Source: Burkholderiales bacterium (GTDB lineage: Bacteria > Pseudomonadota > Gammaproteobacteria > Burkholderiales > Burkholderiaceae_C). From it: a stretch of 64,000 nt of DNA. The DNA lies in NCBI GenBank assembly GCA_016213325.1, contig JACRAY010000029.1:1-64000 (forward strand), in the 5' to 3' direction. Under the pieces are notes generated by a model, which saw only the letters and a program-made list of their open reading frames with translations, had not been told where the DNA came from and made no database searches. This document shows, piece by piece, positions 49,965-60,658 of this stretch (positions within the stretch are counted from its first letter, which is position 1; every line of letters begins with the position of its first letter). Made by a program: the position numbers and the translations under genes.

Positions 49965-50675
49965 ATGCCGCGCCTTCTCGCGATCCTGTTCCTGCTGCTC
50001 GGCCCACTGGCCGCCACCGCGGCCGAATTCACCGACGACATGGCCCAGCGCACACTGGCCTGCACCGCCTGCCACGGCAAGCAGGGCCGGGCGGGGCCCG
50101 ACGGCTACTACCCGCGGCTTGCCGGCAAGCCCGCGGGCTACCTGTACAACCAGCTGCTCAACTTTCGCGACGGGCGGCGGCACTACGGACTGATGACGCG
50201 CCTGCTCGACCCACTGTCCGACCAGTACCTGATGGACATCGCCAAGTATTTCGCGAGCCTCGAGGTGCCGTATCCCGGCGCGGCGCGGACCAAGGCTACG
50301 ACAGCCGAGCTGAAGCTGGGCGCGCGGCTGGCGCTCAAGGGCGACGCGGGCCGAAAGCTGCCGGCGTGCGCCGAATGCCACGGCCGCGCACTCACCGGCG
50401 TGCTGCCCGACGTGCCGGGCCTGTTGGGGTTGCCGCGCGACTACCTCGGCGCCCAGCTGGGCGCCTGGCGCACCGGGCAAAGGCGCGCGTATGAGCCCGA
50501 CTGCATGGGCGAAATCGCCCGGGCCCTGACGCGCGAGGACATCTCGGCCGTCACTGCGTGGCTGTCGTCGCAGCCGGTGCTGCATGGCGGCAAGCCCGCT
50601 GCGGCGGCCGCGAGAGCGCCGTCCACGAAGTGCGGCAGCGCGGCGATGCCCAAGCCGGCAAAGGGCGGCTCATGA
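49965..50675 (+). CDS. diheme cytochrome c (c4/c553 type)
   Basis: The 236-residue exported protein has a signal peptide (LLAILFLLLGPLAATAAE) and two haem motifs, CTACH near residue 33 and CAECH in the second domain. The repeat FRDGRRHYGLMTRLL-type segment fits cytochrome c4 and related diheme carriers. It should pass electrons to an oxidase in the periplasm. The C-terminal 30 residues are low complexity (KPAAAAARAPS). The next cytochrome gene overlaps by ATGA. Confidence 0.92.
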   Translation: MPRLLAILFLLLGPLAATAAEFTDDMAQRTLACTACHGKQGRAGPDGYYPRLAGKPAGYLYNQLLNFRDGRRHYGLMTRLLDPLSDQYLMDIAKYFASLEVPYPGAARTKATTAELKLGARLALKGDAGRKLPACAECHGRALTGVLPDVPGLLGLPRDYLGAQLGAWRTGQRRAYEPDCMGEIARALTREDISAVTAWLSSQPVLHGGKPAAAAARAPSTKCGSAAMPKPAKGGS

Positions 50676-51955
50676 TGGGACGGGCGGCGCAGTGGCTGCT
50701 GGTCGCGCTGTTGGCGGCAGCCTTGCTGGTCTGGGGCATCAATTTCATGCCCGGCGACAAAGGCGGCTCGCCCTTGGCATCGGCCGTGCCGGCTGGAACC
50801 CTGGCCGCGCGCGGCGCTTATCTCGCACGCGCCGGCAACTGCGCGGCTTGCCACACCGCGCGAGGGGGCGCGGCCTACGCCGGTGGGCGGCCGCTGGCCA
50901 CGCCTTTCGGCACGGTCTATGCGGGCAACCTCACACCCGACGCCGACACCGGCATCGGCCAGTGGACGCCTGCGCACTTCTGGCGTGCGCTGCACCATGG
51001 CCGCTCGCGCGACGGCCGCCTGCTCTACCCGGCCTTTCCCTACACGCACTACACGCGGATCACGCGCGCCGATTCGGATGCGATCTTCGAGTACCTGCGC
51101 ACCGTGCCGGCCGTGCGGCAGGCCAACCGCGAGCACGACCTGCGTTGGCCCTACAACACGCAGGCGGCCCTGGCGGTGTGGCGCGCCCTGTACTTCCGCG
51201 CCGGGACGTATGAAGCCGACACCAAGCGGTCGGAACAATGGAATCGCGGTGCGTACCTGGTGCAGGGACTCGGCCACTGCGGTGCGTGCCACACGGCGCG
51301 CAACATGCTGGGCGCCAGCCCCGACATGCTCGACCTGTCGGGCGGCCTGATCCCCATGCAGAACTGGTACGCGCCGTCCCTCACGGCCCGGACCGAAGCG
51401 GGCGTGCACGACTGGGCCACCGAGGAGGTGGTGCAGCTGCTGCAGGCCGGCACGTCACCGCGCGGCACGGTGCTGGGACCGATGGCTGAAGTGGTGCTGC
51501 ACAGCACGCAGCACCTTGAAACGGCCGACGTACAGGCGATGGCCGTCTACCTGAAGAGCTTGCCTGCCACGCCGGGCGCGAGCGACGCCGACCCGCGCGA
51601 AGTGCCGCGAGCCACGGGCGAACTGTCCGAGCGCGGTGCCAAGCTGTACACGAAGCATTGCGCCGACTGCCATGGCAAGCGGGGCGAAGGCGTGCCCGGC
51701 GCCTACCCGCCGCTTGCAGGCAACCGCACGGTGCTGATGCCGGTGACGGCGAACCTGGTGCAGGTGGTGCTGTACGGCGGCTTCCCGCCGGCGACGAAGC
51801 TCAATCCCCGGCCTTACGGCATGCCACCCTTTGCCGTGCAGATGGGCGACAGCGACGTGGCCGCGGTGCTCAGCTACATCCGCGGCGCGTGGGGTAACAA
51901 GGCGGCACCGGTGAGCGAGTTCGACGTGTCGCGGCAGCGCGAGAGTTCTCGCTGA
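50672..51955 (+). CDS. triheme cytochrome c, dehydrogenase cytochrome-subunit type
   Basis: The 427-residue protein has an N-terminal membrane anchor (WLLVALLAAALLVWGINF) and three haem motifs, CAACH, CGACH and CADCH. The pattern GxTYAGNLTPDADTGIGQWTPAHFWRALHHGRSRDGRLLYPAFPYTHYTRI is that of the cytochrome subunit of alcohol or gluconate dehydrogenases. No dehydrogenase gene is next to it, so the partner is elsewhere or the pair acts alone. It overlaps the diheme cytochrome gene. The Shine-Dalgarno is weak. Confidence 0.92.
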   Translation: MMGRAAQWLLVALLAAALLVWGINFMPGDKGGSPLASAVPAGTLAARGAYLARAGNCAACHTARGGAAYAGGRPLATPFGTVYAGNLTPDADTGIGQWTPAHFWRALHHGRSRDGRLLYPAFPYTHYTRITRADSDAIFEYLRTVPAVRQANREHDLRWPYNTQAALAVWRALYFRAGTYEADTKRSEQWNRGAYLVQGLGHCGACHTARNMLGASPDMLDLSGGLIPMQNWYAPSLTARTEAGVHDWATEEVVQLLQAGTSPRGTVLGPMAEVVLHSTQHLETADVQAMAVYLKSLPATPGASDADPREVPRATGELSERGAKLYTKHCADCHGKRGEGVPGAYPPLAGNRTVLMPVTANLVQVVLYGGFPPATKLNPRPYGMPPFAVQMGDSDVAAVLSYIRGAWGNKAAPVSEFDVSRQRESSR

Positions 51956-51966
51956 AAATAGCCGCC

Positions 51967-52443
51967 ATGTCGCTGCGCCCCGTGAGACTGCCGCCCGATG
52001 TGCCGGGCCGCCTGTGGCTCTCGTCCATGCCGGGCCGCTTCGAGGCGTGGCCCTCATTCGAGGCGCAGGCGCAGCGTGCCAAGCTGGCGCTGGTGGTGTG
52101 CCTGACGCAGCGCGACGAGATGCGTGAGTTGTCGCCCAACTATCACGCGGCGGTGGTGTCGGGCCGGATGCCATTCCGCTGGGCCCACCTGCCGGTGCCG
52201 AACTTCGGCGTGCCCGCCGACCGCGCCGGCTTCCGGCGCGAGGTCGAAGGCATCGCCGAAGCCCTGAAGCGCGGCGACGCCGTGATGCTGCATTGCGCCG
52301 CCGGCATGGGCCGCACCGGCTCGGCTGCGGCCTGCGTGCTCAAGTCGCTGGGGGTTGCCACCGACGATGCGTTGAAGCTGGTACGCGAGGCGGGATCGAA
52401 TCCGCAGAATGCCCTGCAGTCGGGGTTTGTCGACTGGTTCTGA
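51967..52443 (+). CDS. dual-specificity/tyrosine protein phosphatase-like protein
   Basis: The 158-residue protein has the phosphatase loop HCAAGMGRTG (Cys110, Arg116) and a likely general acid in PNFGVPAD (Asp85). It belongs to the cysteine-based phosphatase family, cytosolic, with unknown target. It follows the cytochrome gene after 11 bases on the same strand and could be cotranscribed. Confidence 0.9.
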   Translation: MSLRPVRLPPDVPGRLWLSSMPGRFEAWPSFEAQAQRAKLALVVCLTQRDEMRELSPNYHAAVVSGRMPFRWAHLPVPNFGVPADRAGFRREVEGIAEALKRGDAVMLHCAAGMGRTGSAAACVLKSLGVATDDALKLVREAGSNPQNALQSGFVDWF

Positions 52444-52478
52444 CCAGCACTCGCGGGCACGTGGCTTCCTCAGAGGTC

Positions 52479-52585
52479 TTGAACGCAGAAGACGCAGAAG
52501 TACGCAGAAACACAGAAGGAATTCAAGAAGAAGCTTGAAAATTTCTTCTGCGTCTTCTGCGTACTTCTGCGTCTTCTGCGTTCAA
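52479..52585. repeat. long hairpin repeat of GCAGAAG units, copy 2
   Basis: The 107-base element has perfect 31-base inverted arms (52479-52509 and 52555-52585) made of GACGCAGAAG-type units and a central part that continues the complementarity less well. It shares the 22-base outer arm pattern with copy 1 at 44485-44595. It lies between the convergent phosphatase and atpE genes. Confidence 0.92.
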
Positions 52586-52619
52586 TGCCAAACCGGAGAT
52601 CGTCAAGCTCCCTTTGCAG

Positions 52620-53383
<764 letters not shown>

Positions 53384-53391
<8 letters not shown>

Positions 53392-54949
53392 CGCCCGATT
53401 CGGCTCCACCGCCACCCCCACCCTGCCCCGAGGGCTTGCGACGGCGCCGGCGCCGCTTGCGCGGAGCGTCGCCCGAGGGGGCGTCGCCGTCGGCTGAAGG
53501 AGCAGGCGCAGGTGCGGGCGCGGGCCGCGGCTCGGCCACATCGCCCAGCGCCGCCGGCGCCGGCCGAGGCGGCCGCACACGCCGCTGGTGCTTCTGCTGC
53601 TCTTCGCGCAGCTGCGCCACCAGGTCCTCACGCACCGCGTCGCTCGCCAGGCTGAATTCCTGCCACCAGTCGGCCAGCACCACGTCGACCTCGCCTGCGT
53701 CCGCGCGCAGCCGCATGAAGTCGAAGCCGGCCCTGAAGCGCGGCTGCTCGGCCAGGCTGAAGGCCGTGTTGCCCACGCGCTTTTCGAAGCGCGGCTGCAT
53801 CATCCAGATCTCGCGCATGTCGGCGCCCAGCTTGCCGCGGCCCGACACGTCGCCGATGCGCGCATTGAACACGTCGTCGATCGCTTCCTGCAACGCCGGA
53901 AACGAATGCTGCTTGCGCGCGAGCCGGTCGGCCCAGCCATCGCGCACGTCGGACCACAGCACGCAGGCCAGCAGGAAGCTGGGCGCGACCGGCTTGCCCT
54001 CTTCGACGCGGCGGTCGGTGTCCTGCAGCGCCGCCTTGACGAAAGGCTGGTCGGCCCGCTCCACCACGAGGTCGAGCAGCGGGTAGATGCCGCGCGACAG
54101 GCCCAGCGAGCGCAGCTGCGCTATGGTCGCCACCGAGTGGCCGGTCTGCAGCAGCTTGAGCATCTCGTCGAACAGGCGGCTTTGCGGCACGTCGCCCAGC
54201 AGGCCCAGGCTGGGCACCAGCGGCTGGCCGGTCTTGGGTTCGAGCTTGAACCCCAGCGGCGCCAGCTTGGAGGCGAAGCGCACGGCCCGGATGATGCGCA
54301 CCGGGTCCTCGCGGTAGCGGGCGGTGGGGTCGCCGATCATGCGGATCAGCTTCTTCTTGGCGTCCTGGATGCCCCCGTGGTAGTCCACCACGATGCGCCG
54401 CTCAGGGTCGTAGTACAGCGCGTTGATGGTGAAGTCGCGGCGCGCCGCGTCTTCTTCCTGCGGGCCCCACACGTTGTCGCGCAGCACGCGGCCCGATGCG
54501 TCGACCGCATGCTTCATGCCCGCCAGTTCGCTGCGGCTCGTCTTCTCGTTGCCGGCCACCGCCTCGGCCGCCGCGGAGTCGAGGTAGGCGCGGAACGTCG
54601 AAACCTCGATCACTTCGTGCTCGCGCCCGCGCCCGTACACCACGTGCACGATGCGAAAGCGCCGGCCGATGATGAAGGCGCGCCGGAACAGCGACTTCAC
54701 CTGCTCGGGCGTAGCGTTGGTCGCCACGTCGAAGTCCTTGGGCCTCAGGCCGAGCAGCAGGTCGCGCACGGCGCCGCCGACGATGTAGGCCTCGTGGCCC
54801 GCTTCTTTCAGCGTATGCACGACGTTCAGTGCACGCTCGTCCACCAGCGCCGGGTCGATGCCGTGGTCGTCGGGGCCGACCTCCTCGCGCTTGCCGAACT
54901 TCGGTTTCGGCTTGTTGCCGAGGATCTTGTCGATGAATTTCTTGATCAT
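53384..54949 (-). CDS. pcnB: poly(A) polymerase I PcnB
   Basis: The 521-residue enzyme adds poly(A) tails to RNA and so speeds decay. The nucleotidyltransferase domain is seen in AYIVGGAVRDLLLGLRPKDFDVATNATPEQVKSLF, RRDFTINALYYDPE and YREDPVRIIRAVRFASKL. The C-terminal 70 residues are proline-, arginine- and glycine-rich (RKRRRRRRKPSGQGGG), a basic tail that may bind RNA. It overlaps the HAD hydrolase gene (ATGA) and folK. Confidence 0.96.
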
Positions 54950-55626
54950 TGTTCTCTGAAGAGGTCCAGTATGCGCCAGCCACGGTCTATGGCTACGCTT
55001 CTCAAGGCCGGGCTCGGATTGGTGGCGACGGGATGGTCGACCTTCTCCAGCAGCGGCAGGTCGTTCATGGAATCGGAATAGAAAGTGGTCTCCACGTCGA
55101 GCCAGTCGATGCCGCGCTCGCCCATCCACTGCTCCACCCGCACCACCTTGCCCTCGCGGATGGACGGTACGCCGCGGACCTCGCCGGTGATCCAGCCGTC
55201 CGGGCCACGCTCGAGGTCCACCGCGATCAGCTCCTGCACGCCGAAAGCATCGGCGATCGGGCGCGTGACCAGCTCGTTCGTCGCGGTCACGATCAGCACG
55301 TGGTCGTCCGACGCCTGGTGGCGGCGCACGAGGTCGAAGGCGGGCGGCAGCATCGCGGGGCGGATCACTTCGCGCATGTAGCGCTCGCGCGCTGCGTAGT
55401 ACTCGGCTTCGCCGCGCACGCGCATGGCCTCGACGGCGAACCGCACGTAGTCGCGAATATCGAGCGTGCCGGCCAGGTAGTGCTGGAAGTACTCGTCGTT
55501 GCGCTGCTTGAACGCCATGGGGTCGGTCCACCCGATGGTGCAGGTGAACTCGCCCCACGAGAAGTCCGAGTCGATCGGCAGCAGCGTGTGGTCCAGGTCG
55601 AAGAAGGTGATGCGGGGGCGGGTCAC
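54946..55626 (-). CDS. HAD-IB family hydrolase
   Basis: The 226-residue protein is a SerB-like HAD phosphatase: FFDLDHTLLPIDSD (motif I), VTATNELV (motif II) and TFYSDSMNDLPLLEKV (motif III). The same neighbour next to hda and pcnB is frequent in Burkholderiales. It starts with GTG that overlaps the stop of hda (GTGA). Its substrate is unknown; phosphoserine and phospholipid-like esters are possible. Confidence 0.93.
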   Translation of the reverse strand: MTRPRITFFDLDHTLLPIDSDFSWGEFTCTIGWTDPMAFKQRNDEYFQHYLAGTLDIRDYVRFAVEAMRVRGEAEYYAARERYMREVIRPAMLPPAFDLVRRHQASDDHVLIVTATNELVTRPIADAFGVQELIAVDLERGPDGWITGEVRGVPSIREGKVVRVEQWMGERGIDWLDVETTFYSDSMNDLPLLEKVDHPVATNPSPALRSVAIDRGWRILDLFREQ

Positions 55627-56303
55627 TGGTTCTCCAGCATGGACTTCACCAGCGGGATGGTCACCGCACGCTGGGTCTGCAGCGCATACGCGTCCAGGTG
55701 GTCCAGCAGCTGCATCAGGCTGCCCAGGTCGCGCGAGAAGCGCTTGAGGATGAAGTCCATCACTTCGTCGCTCAGGAAGATGCCGCGCGCGTCCGCCGAC
55801 TGCCGCAGCACGGCGCGGCGCTCGGGCTCGCTGGGCACCTGCAGCTGGAACACGTGGCCCCAGCCCAGCCGGGTGCGCAGGTCTTCGCGCAGCTTCAGGT
55901 GGCTGGGCGGGAAGCCGCCGGCGGCCAGCACGCCGCGCTGCAACGCCTGCGCCTGCACGAACCAGCTGAAGGCTGCGTGCTGCTGCACCGCGGTGTAAAG
56001 GTGCACGTCGTCCATCAGCACCACGGCCCAGCGCTCGTCGAAAGGCGGCGGTTCGGCGATGGACGCGTCCAGCCAGCCGGCTGCGGCGCCCTGCTCGCGC
56101 AGCGACTCCTCCACGGCTTTCAGCAGGTGCGTCTTGCCGCTGCCCGCCGCGCCCCACAGGTAGGTGGGCACGGGCGAGCGCGTGGGGCTGCCGGTCCACA
56201 GCAGCAGGTGGCGCAGCGCCGCCTCGTTGGGCCCCGCGAAGAAGCTTGCCAGCGTCGGCGCGCGGGCCAGGCCGATGTCCAGCGCGAGCTGTTTCATGGT
56301 CAT
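55623..56303 (-). CDS. hda: DnaA regulatory inactivator Hda
   Basis: The 226-residue AAA+ protein promotes ATP hydrolysis by DnaA and limits replication starts. It begins with the clamp-binding stretch KQLALDIG, followed by the P-loop WGAAGSGKTHLLKA and VVLMDDVHLY (Walker B). The C-terminal AAA+ lid is RFSRDLGSLMQLLDHLDAYAL. The ATG at 56303 overlaps the stop of the upstream transporter gene (ATGA); an ATG at 56297 would remove two residues. Confidence 0.95.
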   Translation of the reverse strand: MTMKQLALDIGLARAPTLASFFAGPNEAALRHLLLWTGSPTRSPVPTYLWGAAGSGKTHLLKAVEESLREQGAAAGWLDASIAEPPPFDERWAVVLMDDVHLYTAVQQHAAFSWFVQAQALQRGVLAAGGFPPSHLKLREDLRTRLGWGHVFQLQVPSEPERRAVLRQSADARGIFLSDEVMDFILKRFSRDLGSLMQLLDHLDAYALQTQRAVTIPLVKSMLENQ

Positions 56304-57370
56304 GACTGGTACAGCTTGCTCGCGAGGTAGCTGGCCCGCGCGCGGCGGATCGCTACCAGCAGCACCGCGCTGGCAGGCAGCGCAACAAGTACCCCGACGA
56401 AGCCCAGCACCTGGCCGAAGGAAAGCAGCGCGAAGATCACCGCCAGCGGGTGCAGGCCGATGCGCTCGCCCACGAAGCGCGGCGTGACGAACAGGCTTTC
56501 GATCACTTGCCCGCTGCCGTAGACCGCGGCCACCATGACCAGTGCCTTGAGCGACGCGAACTGCAGCAGGCCCGCCAGGGTGGCCAGCACCAGCCCGAGC
56601 CCGAACCCGAGGTAGGGCACGAACATCGCGAGCCCGGTGAACACGCCGATCGGCAGCGCCAGGTCCAGGCCGAACAGCGCCAGTCCGATGGCGTAGTACA
56701 GCGACATGATCAGCATCACCAGCAACTGCCCGCGCAGGTACTGTCCCAGCACCTGGTCGGATTCGGAAGCGAACGAGTCGACGGACGGGCGCGCCCGCAC
56801 GGGCACCAGGTCCATCACGCGCGCCACGATCTGCTTCCAGTCGAGCAGCAGGTAGAACAGCGCCACCGGCACCAGCACCACGTTGCCCAGCACCGCCAGC
56901 GCCACGCTGCCGCCCAGCTTGAGCGACGACCACACCGAGGGGAAAGCGTCTTCCCAGTTGGCATTGAGGTACGTGAGCACCTGCGCCTTCAGGCTCGCCA
57001 GGTCCAGCGACACCTGCAGCCCGAATTGCGCGAGCCAGGGTGCCAGCGACTCGTTCAGGCGGTCCAGCAGCACCGGCACCTGCTCGCGCATCAGCGGGAT
57101 TTCCTTGGCGAGCACCGGCACCACCAGCAGCGCCACCCCCAGCAGCGCCACGATGAACAGCAGTTCCACGATGATGACGGCCAGCACGCGGGGCACGCGG
57201 CCCTTCCACATGGCGTCCACGCGGTCGACCACGGGGGTCAGCGCATAGGCCAGCACCGCCGCCACCACGAAGGGCGTGAGCACCGGGCCGAGCGCCTGCA
57301 GCACCGCAACGGCCAGCAAGGCGATGAGCAGCCAGGCGGCTGCCCTTTTCTGGGAGGGAGTGAATTGCAC
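56300..57370 (-). CDS. AI-2E family transporter (PerM-like)
   Basis: The 356-residue membrane protein has about eight helices and the PerM pattern ([96 protein letters not shown]). The start is probably GTG at 57370 ([14 protein letters not shown]); an in-frame TTG at 57409 would add 13 residues. It leads the chain perM-hda-HAD-pcnB-folK and is divergent from purM, an arrangement typical of the order. Confidence 0.93.
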   Translation of the reverse strand: MQFTPSQKRAAAWLLIALLAVAVLQALGPVLTPFVVAAVLAYALTPVVDRVDAMWKGRVPRVLAVIIVELLFIVALLGVALLVVPVLAKEIPLMREQVPVLLDRLNESLAPWLAQFGLQVSLDLASLKAQVLTYLNANWEDAFPSVWSSLKLGGSVALAVLGNVVLVPVALFYLLLDWKQIVARVMDLVPVRARPSVDSFASESDQVLGQYLRGQLLVMLIMSLYYAIGLALFGLDLALPIGVFTGLAMFVPYLGFGLGLVLATLAGLLQFASLKALVMVAAVYGSGQVIESLFVTPRFVGERIGLHPLAVIFALLSFGQVLGFVGVLVALPASAVLLVAIRRARASYLASKLYQS

Positions 57371-57455
57371 GTCCGGCGGCGGGGGTGCGAAAGTTAGAAT
57401 CAGGCGCAAATTCTATCGGGGCCGTCCCGCAAGCCACCGCAGCCCATCCTTTTCC

Positions 57456-58490
57456 ATGAATCCCAGCCCCCTTTCCTACAAGGATGCCGGCGTCGACATC
57501 GACGCGGGCGACGCCCTGGTCGAACGCATCAAGCCATTGGCCAGGAAGACCATGCGCGAAGGCGTGCTGGCCGGCATCGGCGGCTTCGGCGCCCTGTTCG
57601 AGGTGCCCAAGCGCTACCAGGAGCCGGTGCTGGTGAGCGGCACCGACGGCGTGGGCACCAAGCTCAAGCTCGCCTTCCAGTGGGGCATGCACGACACCGT
57701 GGGCATCGACCTGGTGGCCATGAGCGTCAACGACGTGCTGGTGCAAGGCGCCGAGCCGCTGTTCTTCCTGGACTACTTCGCCTGCGGCAAGCTGCACGTG
57801 GACACCGCTGCCGCGGTGGTGGGCGGCATCGCGCGCGGCTGCGAGTTGTCGGGCTGCGCGCTGATCGGGGGCGAGACCGCCGAGATGCCCGGCATGTACC
57901 CCGAAGGTGAATACGACCTGGCCGGCTTTGCCGTGGGCGTGGTCGAGAAGTCGCTGATCCTCTCCGGCGCCGCCGTGAAGCCCGGCGACACCGTGCTGGG
58001 CTTGCGCTCCAGCGGCGTGCACTCCAACGGCTTTTCGCTGGTGCGCAAGTGCATCGAGCGCGCGGGCGCCAACCTGCCGGCCGCATTGGACGGCAAGCCG
58101 TTCCGCGAAGCCGTGATGGAGCCCACGCGCATCTACGTGAAGCCGGTGCTGGCCGCGCTGGCGCAGCACCCGATCAAGGCGCTGGCGCACATCACGGGCG
58201 GCGGCCTGCTGGAGAACATCCCGCGCGTGCTGCCCGAAGGCACGGCAGCCCACCTGCGCAAGGGCAGCTGGCCGAGGTCGGAGCTGTTCGCATGGCTGCA
58301 ACAGGTGGCCGGCATCGACGACCACGAGATGAACCGCACCTTCAACAACGGCATCGGCATGGTAGTGGTGGTCGACCAGGCGCACGCCGCGGCGACCGCG
58401 CAGGCGCTGCGTGACGCGGGCGAAGCGGTGCACGAGATCGGCTTCATCGCCGATCGCGCCAGCGGCGGGGCGCCGGTCGTCATCGCCTGA
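57456..58490 (+). CDS. purM: phosphoribosylformylglycinamidine cyclo-ligase PurM
   Basis: The 344-residue enzyme makes aminoimidazole ribonucleotide in purine synthesis. [21 protein letters not shown] at the start, [62 protein letters not shown] and [16 protein letters not shown] are all conserved. It is divergent from the AI-2E transporter and followed after 11 bases by an MFS gene. Confidence 0.97.
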   Translation: MNPSPLSYKDAGVDIDAGDALVERIKPLARKTMREGVLAGIGGFGALFEVPKRYQEPVLVSGTDGVGTKLKLAFQWGMHDTVGIDLVAMSVNDVLVQGAEPLFFLDYFACGKLHVDTAAAVVGGIARGCELSGCALIGGETAEMPGMYPEGEYDLAGFAVGVVEKSLILSGAAVKPGDTVLGLRSSGVHSNGFSLVRKCIERAGANLPAALDGKPFREAVMEPTRIYVKPVLAALAQHPIKALAHITGGGLLENIPRVLPEGTAAHLRKGSWPRSELFAWLQQVAGIDDHEMNRTFNNGIGMVVVVDQAHAAATAQALRDAGEAVHEIGFIADRASGGAPVVIA

Positions 58491-58501
58491 GCAAGCGCCC
58501 G

Positions 58502-59677
58502 ATGAACGCGCCGGTGCAAGGCAAACTGCCGGCCGGCATCTGGGCGCTGGGCGGCGTCAGCCTGCTCATGGACGTTTCGTCCGAGCTCATCCACAGCCTG
58601 TTGCCGGTCTTCATGGTGACGGTGCTCGGCACGCCGATGCTGGTCGTCGGCCTGATCGAAGGCGCGGCCGAAGCGCTGGCGCTCGTCGTCAAGGTGTTTT
58701 CAGGCGCGCTCAGCGACTACTTCGGCAAGCGCAAGCCGCTCGCCGTGCTGGGCTACGGGCTGGGTGCGGCCTCCAAGCCCCTGTTCGCACTGGCCACCAC
58801 TGCGGGCATGGTGCTCGCGGCCAGGCTGGTGGACCGCGTGGGCAAGGGCATCCGCGGCGCGCCGCGCGACGCACTGGTGGCCGACATCGCGCCGGCCCAC
58901 CTGCGCGGCGCGGCCTTCGGCTTGCGCCAGTCGCTCGACACCGTCGGCGCCTTCCTCGGGCCGGTGCTGGCCATAGTCTTCATGCTGCTGTGGGCGAACG
59001 ACTTCCGCACCGTATTCTGGATTGCGGTGATACCTGGCGTGCTGGCCATCGTGCTGCTGGTCTTTGGCGTGCGCGAACCGGCACGCACCGGCGACGGCAA
59101 GCGCACCAACCCGATCCGGCGCGAGAGCCTGCAAAAGCTCGGCCGCGCGTACTGGGGTGTCGTCGCCGTGGGCGCGGTGTTCACGCTGGCGCGCTTCAGC
59201 GAAGCCTTCCTCGTGCTGCGCGCGCAGCAAGGCGGCCTGGCGCTCGCATGGACCCCGCTGGTGCTGATCGCGATGAACGTGGTCTATGCCATCGGGGCCT
59301 ATCCGTTCGGTGCGCTGGCCGACCGCATGGACCACCGCAAGCTGCTGGCCGGCGGGCTGGTGGTGCTGGTGGCCGCCGACCTCCTGCTCGCAGCGGCCGG
59401 CCAGGGCCCGCTGTTGTGGGCCGGCATCGCGCTGTGGGGCCTGCACATGGCGATGACGCAGGGACTTCTGGCGACGATGGTGGCCGGCACCTGCCCGGCC
59501 GAGCTGCGCGGCACGGCCTTCGGTGTCTTCAACCTCGCGAGCGGCATCGCGCTGCTCGCGGCCAGCGTGCTGGCGGGTGCGCTGTGGGACTCATGGGGCG
59601 CGCCTGCGACCTTCTTCACGGGGGCGGCGCTGGCCCTGGCCGCGCTGGCCGCTGTTGCTACGCTACAAAAGTCCTAG
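58502..59677 (+). CDS. MFS transporter
   Basis: The 391-residue membrane protein has about twelve helices. The MFS loop motif between helices 2 and 3 reads GALSDYFGKRKPLAVLGYGLG, and a second similar loop GALADRMDHRKLLAGG is in the other half. VDRVGKGIRGAPRDALVADIAP is typical of a particular MFS branch found in Burkholderiales. The substrate is unknown. It follows purM after 11 bases and may be cotranscribed. Confidence 0.94.
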   Translation: MNAPVQGKLPAGIWALGGVSLLMDVSSELIHSLLPVFMVTVLGTPMLVVGLIEGAAEALALVVKVFSGALSDYFGKRKPLAVLGYGLGAASKPLFALATTAGMVLAARLVDRVGKGIRGAPRDALVADIAPAHLRGAAFGLRQSLDTVGAFLGPVLAIVFMLLWANDFRTVFWIAVIPGVLAIVLLVFGVREPARTGDGKRTNPIRRESLQKLGRAYWGVVAVGAVFTLARFSEAFLVLRAQQGGLALAWTPLVLIAMNVVYAIGAYPFGALADRMDHRKLLAGGLVVLVAADLLLAAAGQGPLLWAGIALWGLHMAMTQGLLATMVAGTCPAELRGTAFGVFNLASGIALLAASVLAGALWDSWGAPATFFTGAALALAALAAVATLQKS

Positions 59678-59774
59678 CGTTACAGGCCCGTTTTCTGGAC
59701 TTCTGCAGGGAATCGGCTCACACTGGCCGGGTGTCAAGGCCTGCCCGGCAGGCCTGCGGCTTCCAGGAGGCGAG

Positions 59775-60620
59775 ATGCCGGTCATGGCAGTGGTCAACCG
59801 CAAGGGCGGCAGCGGCAAGAGCACGTTTGCGGCGCACGTGGCTGCATGGTGTGCCCTGCGCGGGCACTCGGTGATGCTGGGCGACGTCGACCGGCAGCAG
59901 TCCAGCCGCGGCTGGCTCAGGCGGCGGCCCGCCGCCCTGCCCGCCATCGCGCCCTGGACGATGGACAACAAGAACATGCTGCGCGTGCCCACCGGCATCA
60001 CGCATGCAGTGCTGGACACGCCCGGCGGCCTGCACGGCTTCGAACTCGCGCGCATCGTCATGTTCGCCGACGCGATCATCATCCCCGTGTGCCCCTCGCT
60101 GTTCGACCGCGAGTCGGCCGCGCAATGCCACGCCGAGCTGATGACCCTGCCGCGGGTGGCGCACGGACGCTGCCGGCTGGCCACGGTGGGCATGCGCGTG
60201 GACGGCCGCACCAAGGCCGGCGAGATGCTGCGCGAGTGGTCCGAGGGTCTCGGCATCCGGTACCTGGGGTCGCTGCGCGAAACGCAGCTTTACGTGCGCA
60301 GCCTTGAGAAGGGCCTGACCGTCTTCGACCTGCCGCCGCAGCATGCGGCGCCCGACCTGGCCCAGTGGCAACCCATCCTCGACTGGCTGCAGCCGGTGCT
60401 GGAGCCGCCGCAGGCGGCCAACGACCCGGTGCCCGGCGCGCATGTCTCGCGGCCGCTGCCGCTGAAGCCTGCGCAGGAGGCCATGGTTTCAGGCTCGCGC
60501 CTGTCGGTGCTGTCGGGGGCCAGGGTGCTGTCGGCGGGCGTGCCGCAGGCGCAGCCGCAGCTGGCGCGTGCTGCCGCACCCGGCGCAACCCGGGTCTTGC
60601 CCCAGTTCCTCAAGCGGTAG
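59775..60620 (+). CDS. ParA family ATPase without ParB neighbour
   Basis: The 281-residue protein is a ParA/MinD-type ATPase: Walker A KGGSGKST (10-17), DVDRQQSS as A', and HAVLDTPGG as the Walker B region. The last 70 residues are proline-, alanine- and serine-rich. No parB gene or obvious centromere is near, so a role in positioning another cargo is possible. AGGAGG lies four bases before the ATG at 59775; a second ATG at 59784 is less likely. Confidence 0.9.
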   Translation: MPVMAVVNRKGGSGKSTFAAHVAAWCALRGHSVMLGDVDRQQSSRGWLRRRPAALPAIAPWTMDNKNMLRVPTGITHAVLDTPGGLHGFELARIVMFADAIIIPVCPSLFDRESAAQCHAELMTLPRVAHGRCRLATVGMRVDGRTKAGEMLREWSEGLGIRYLGSLRETQLYVRSLEKGLTVFDLPPQHAAPDLAQWQPILDWLQPVLEPPQAANDPVPGAHVSRPLPLKPAQEAMVSGSRLSVLSGARVLSAGVPQAQPQLARAAAPGATRVLPQFLKR

Positions 60621-60653
60621 GGCGGGGTCGAAGCGCGAAGCGCGCATCCCGCC
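60621..60653. other. GC-rich stem-loop between convergent genes
   Basis: GGCGGG at 60621-60626 and CCCGCC at 60648-60653 flank an inner repeat of GCGCGAAGCGCG. The stem-loop lies between the stops of the ParA and SirB1-like genes. No T-run follows on either strand, so it is at best a weak or Rho-assisted transcript end. Confidence 0.35.
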
Positions 60654-60658
60654 GCAGG

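Noticed and set aside
48439-50193. 584-residue plus-strand ORF across the DUF808 gene
   Set aside because: Antisense shadow, His/Gln/Arg-rich, with no ribosome site and no family.
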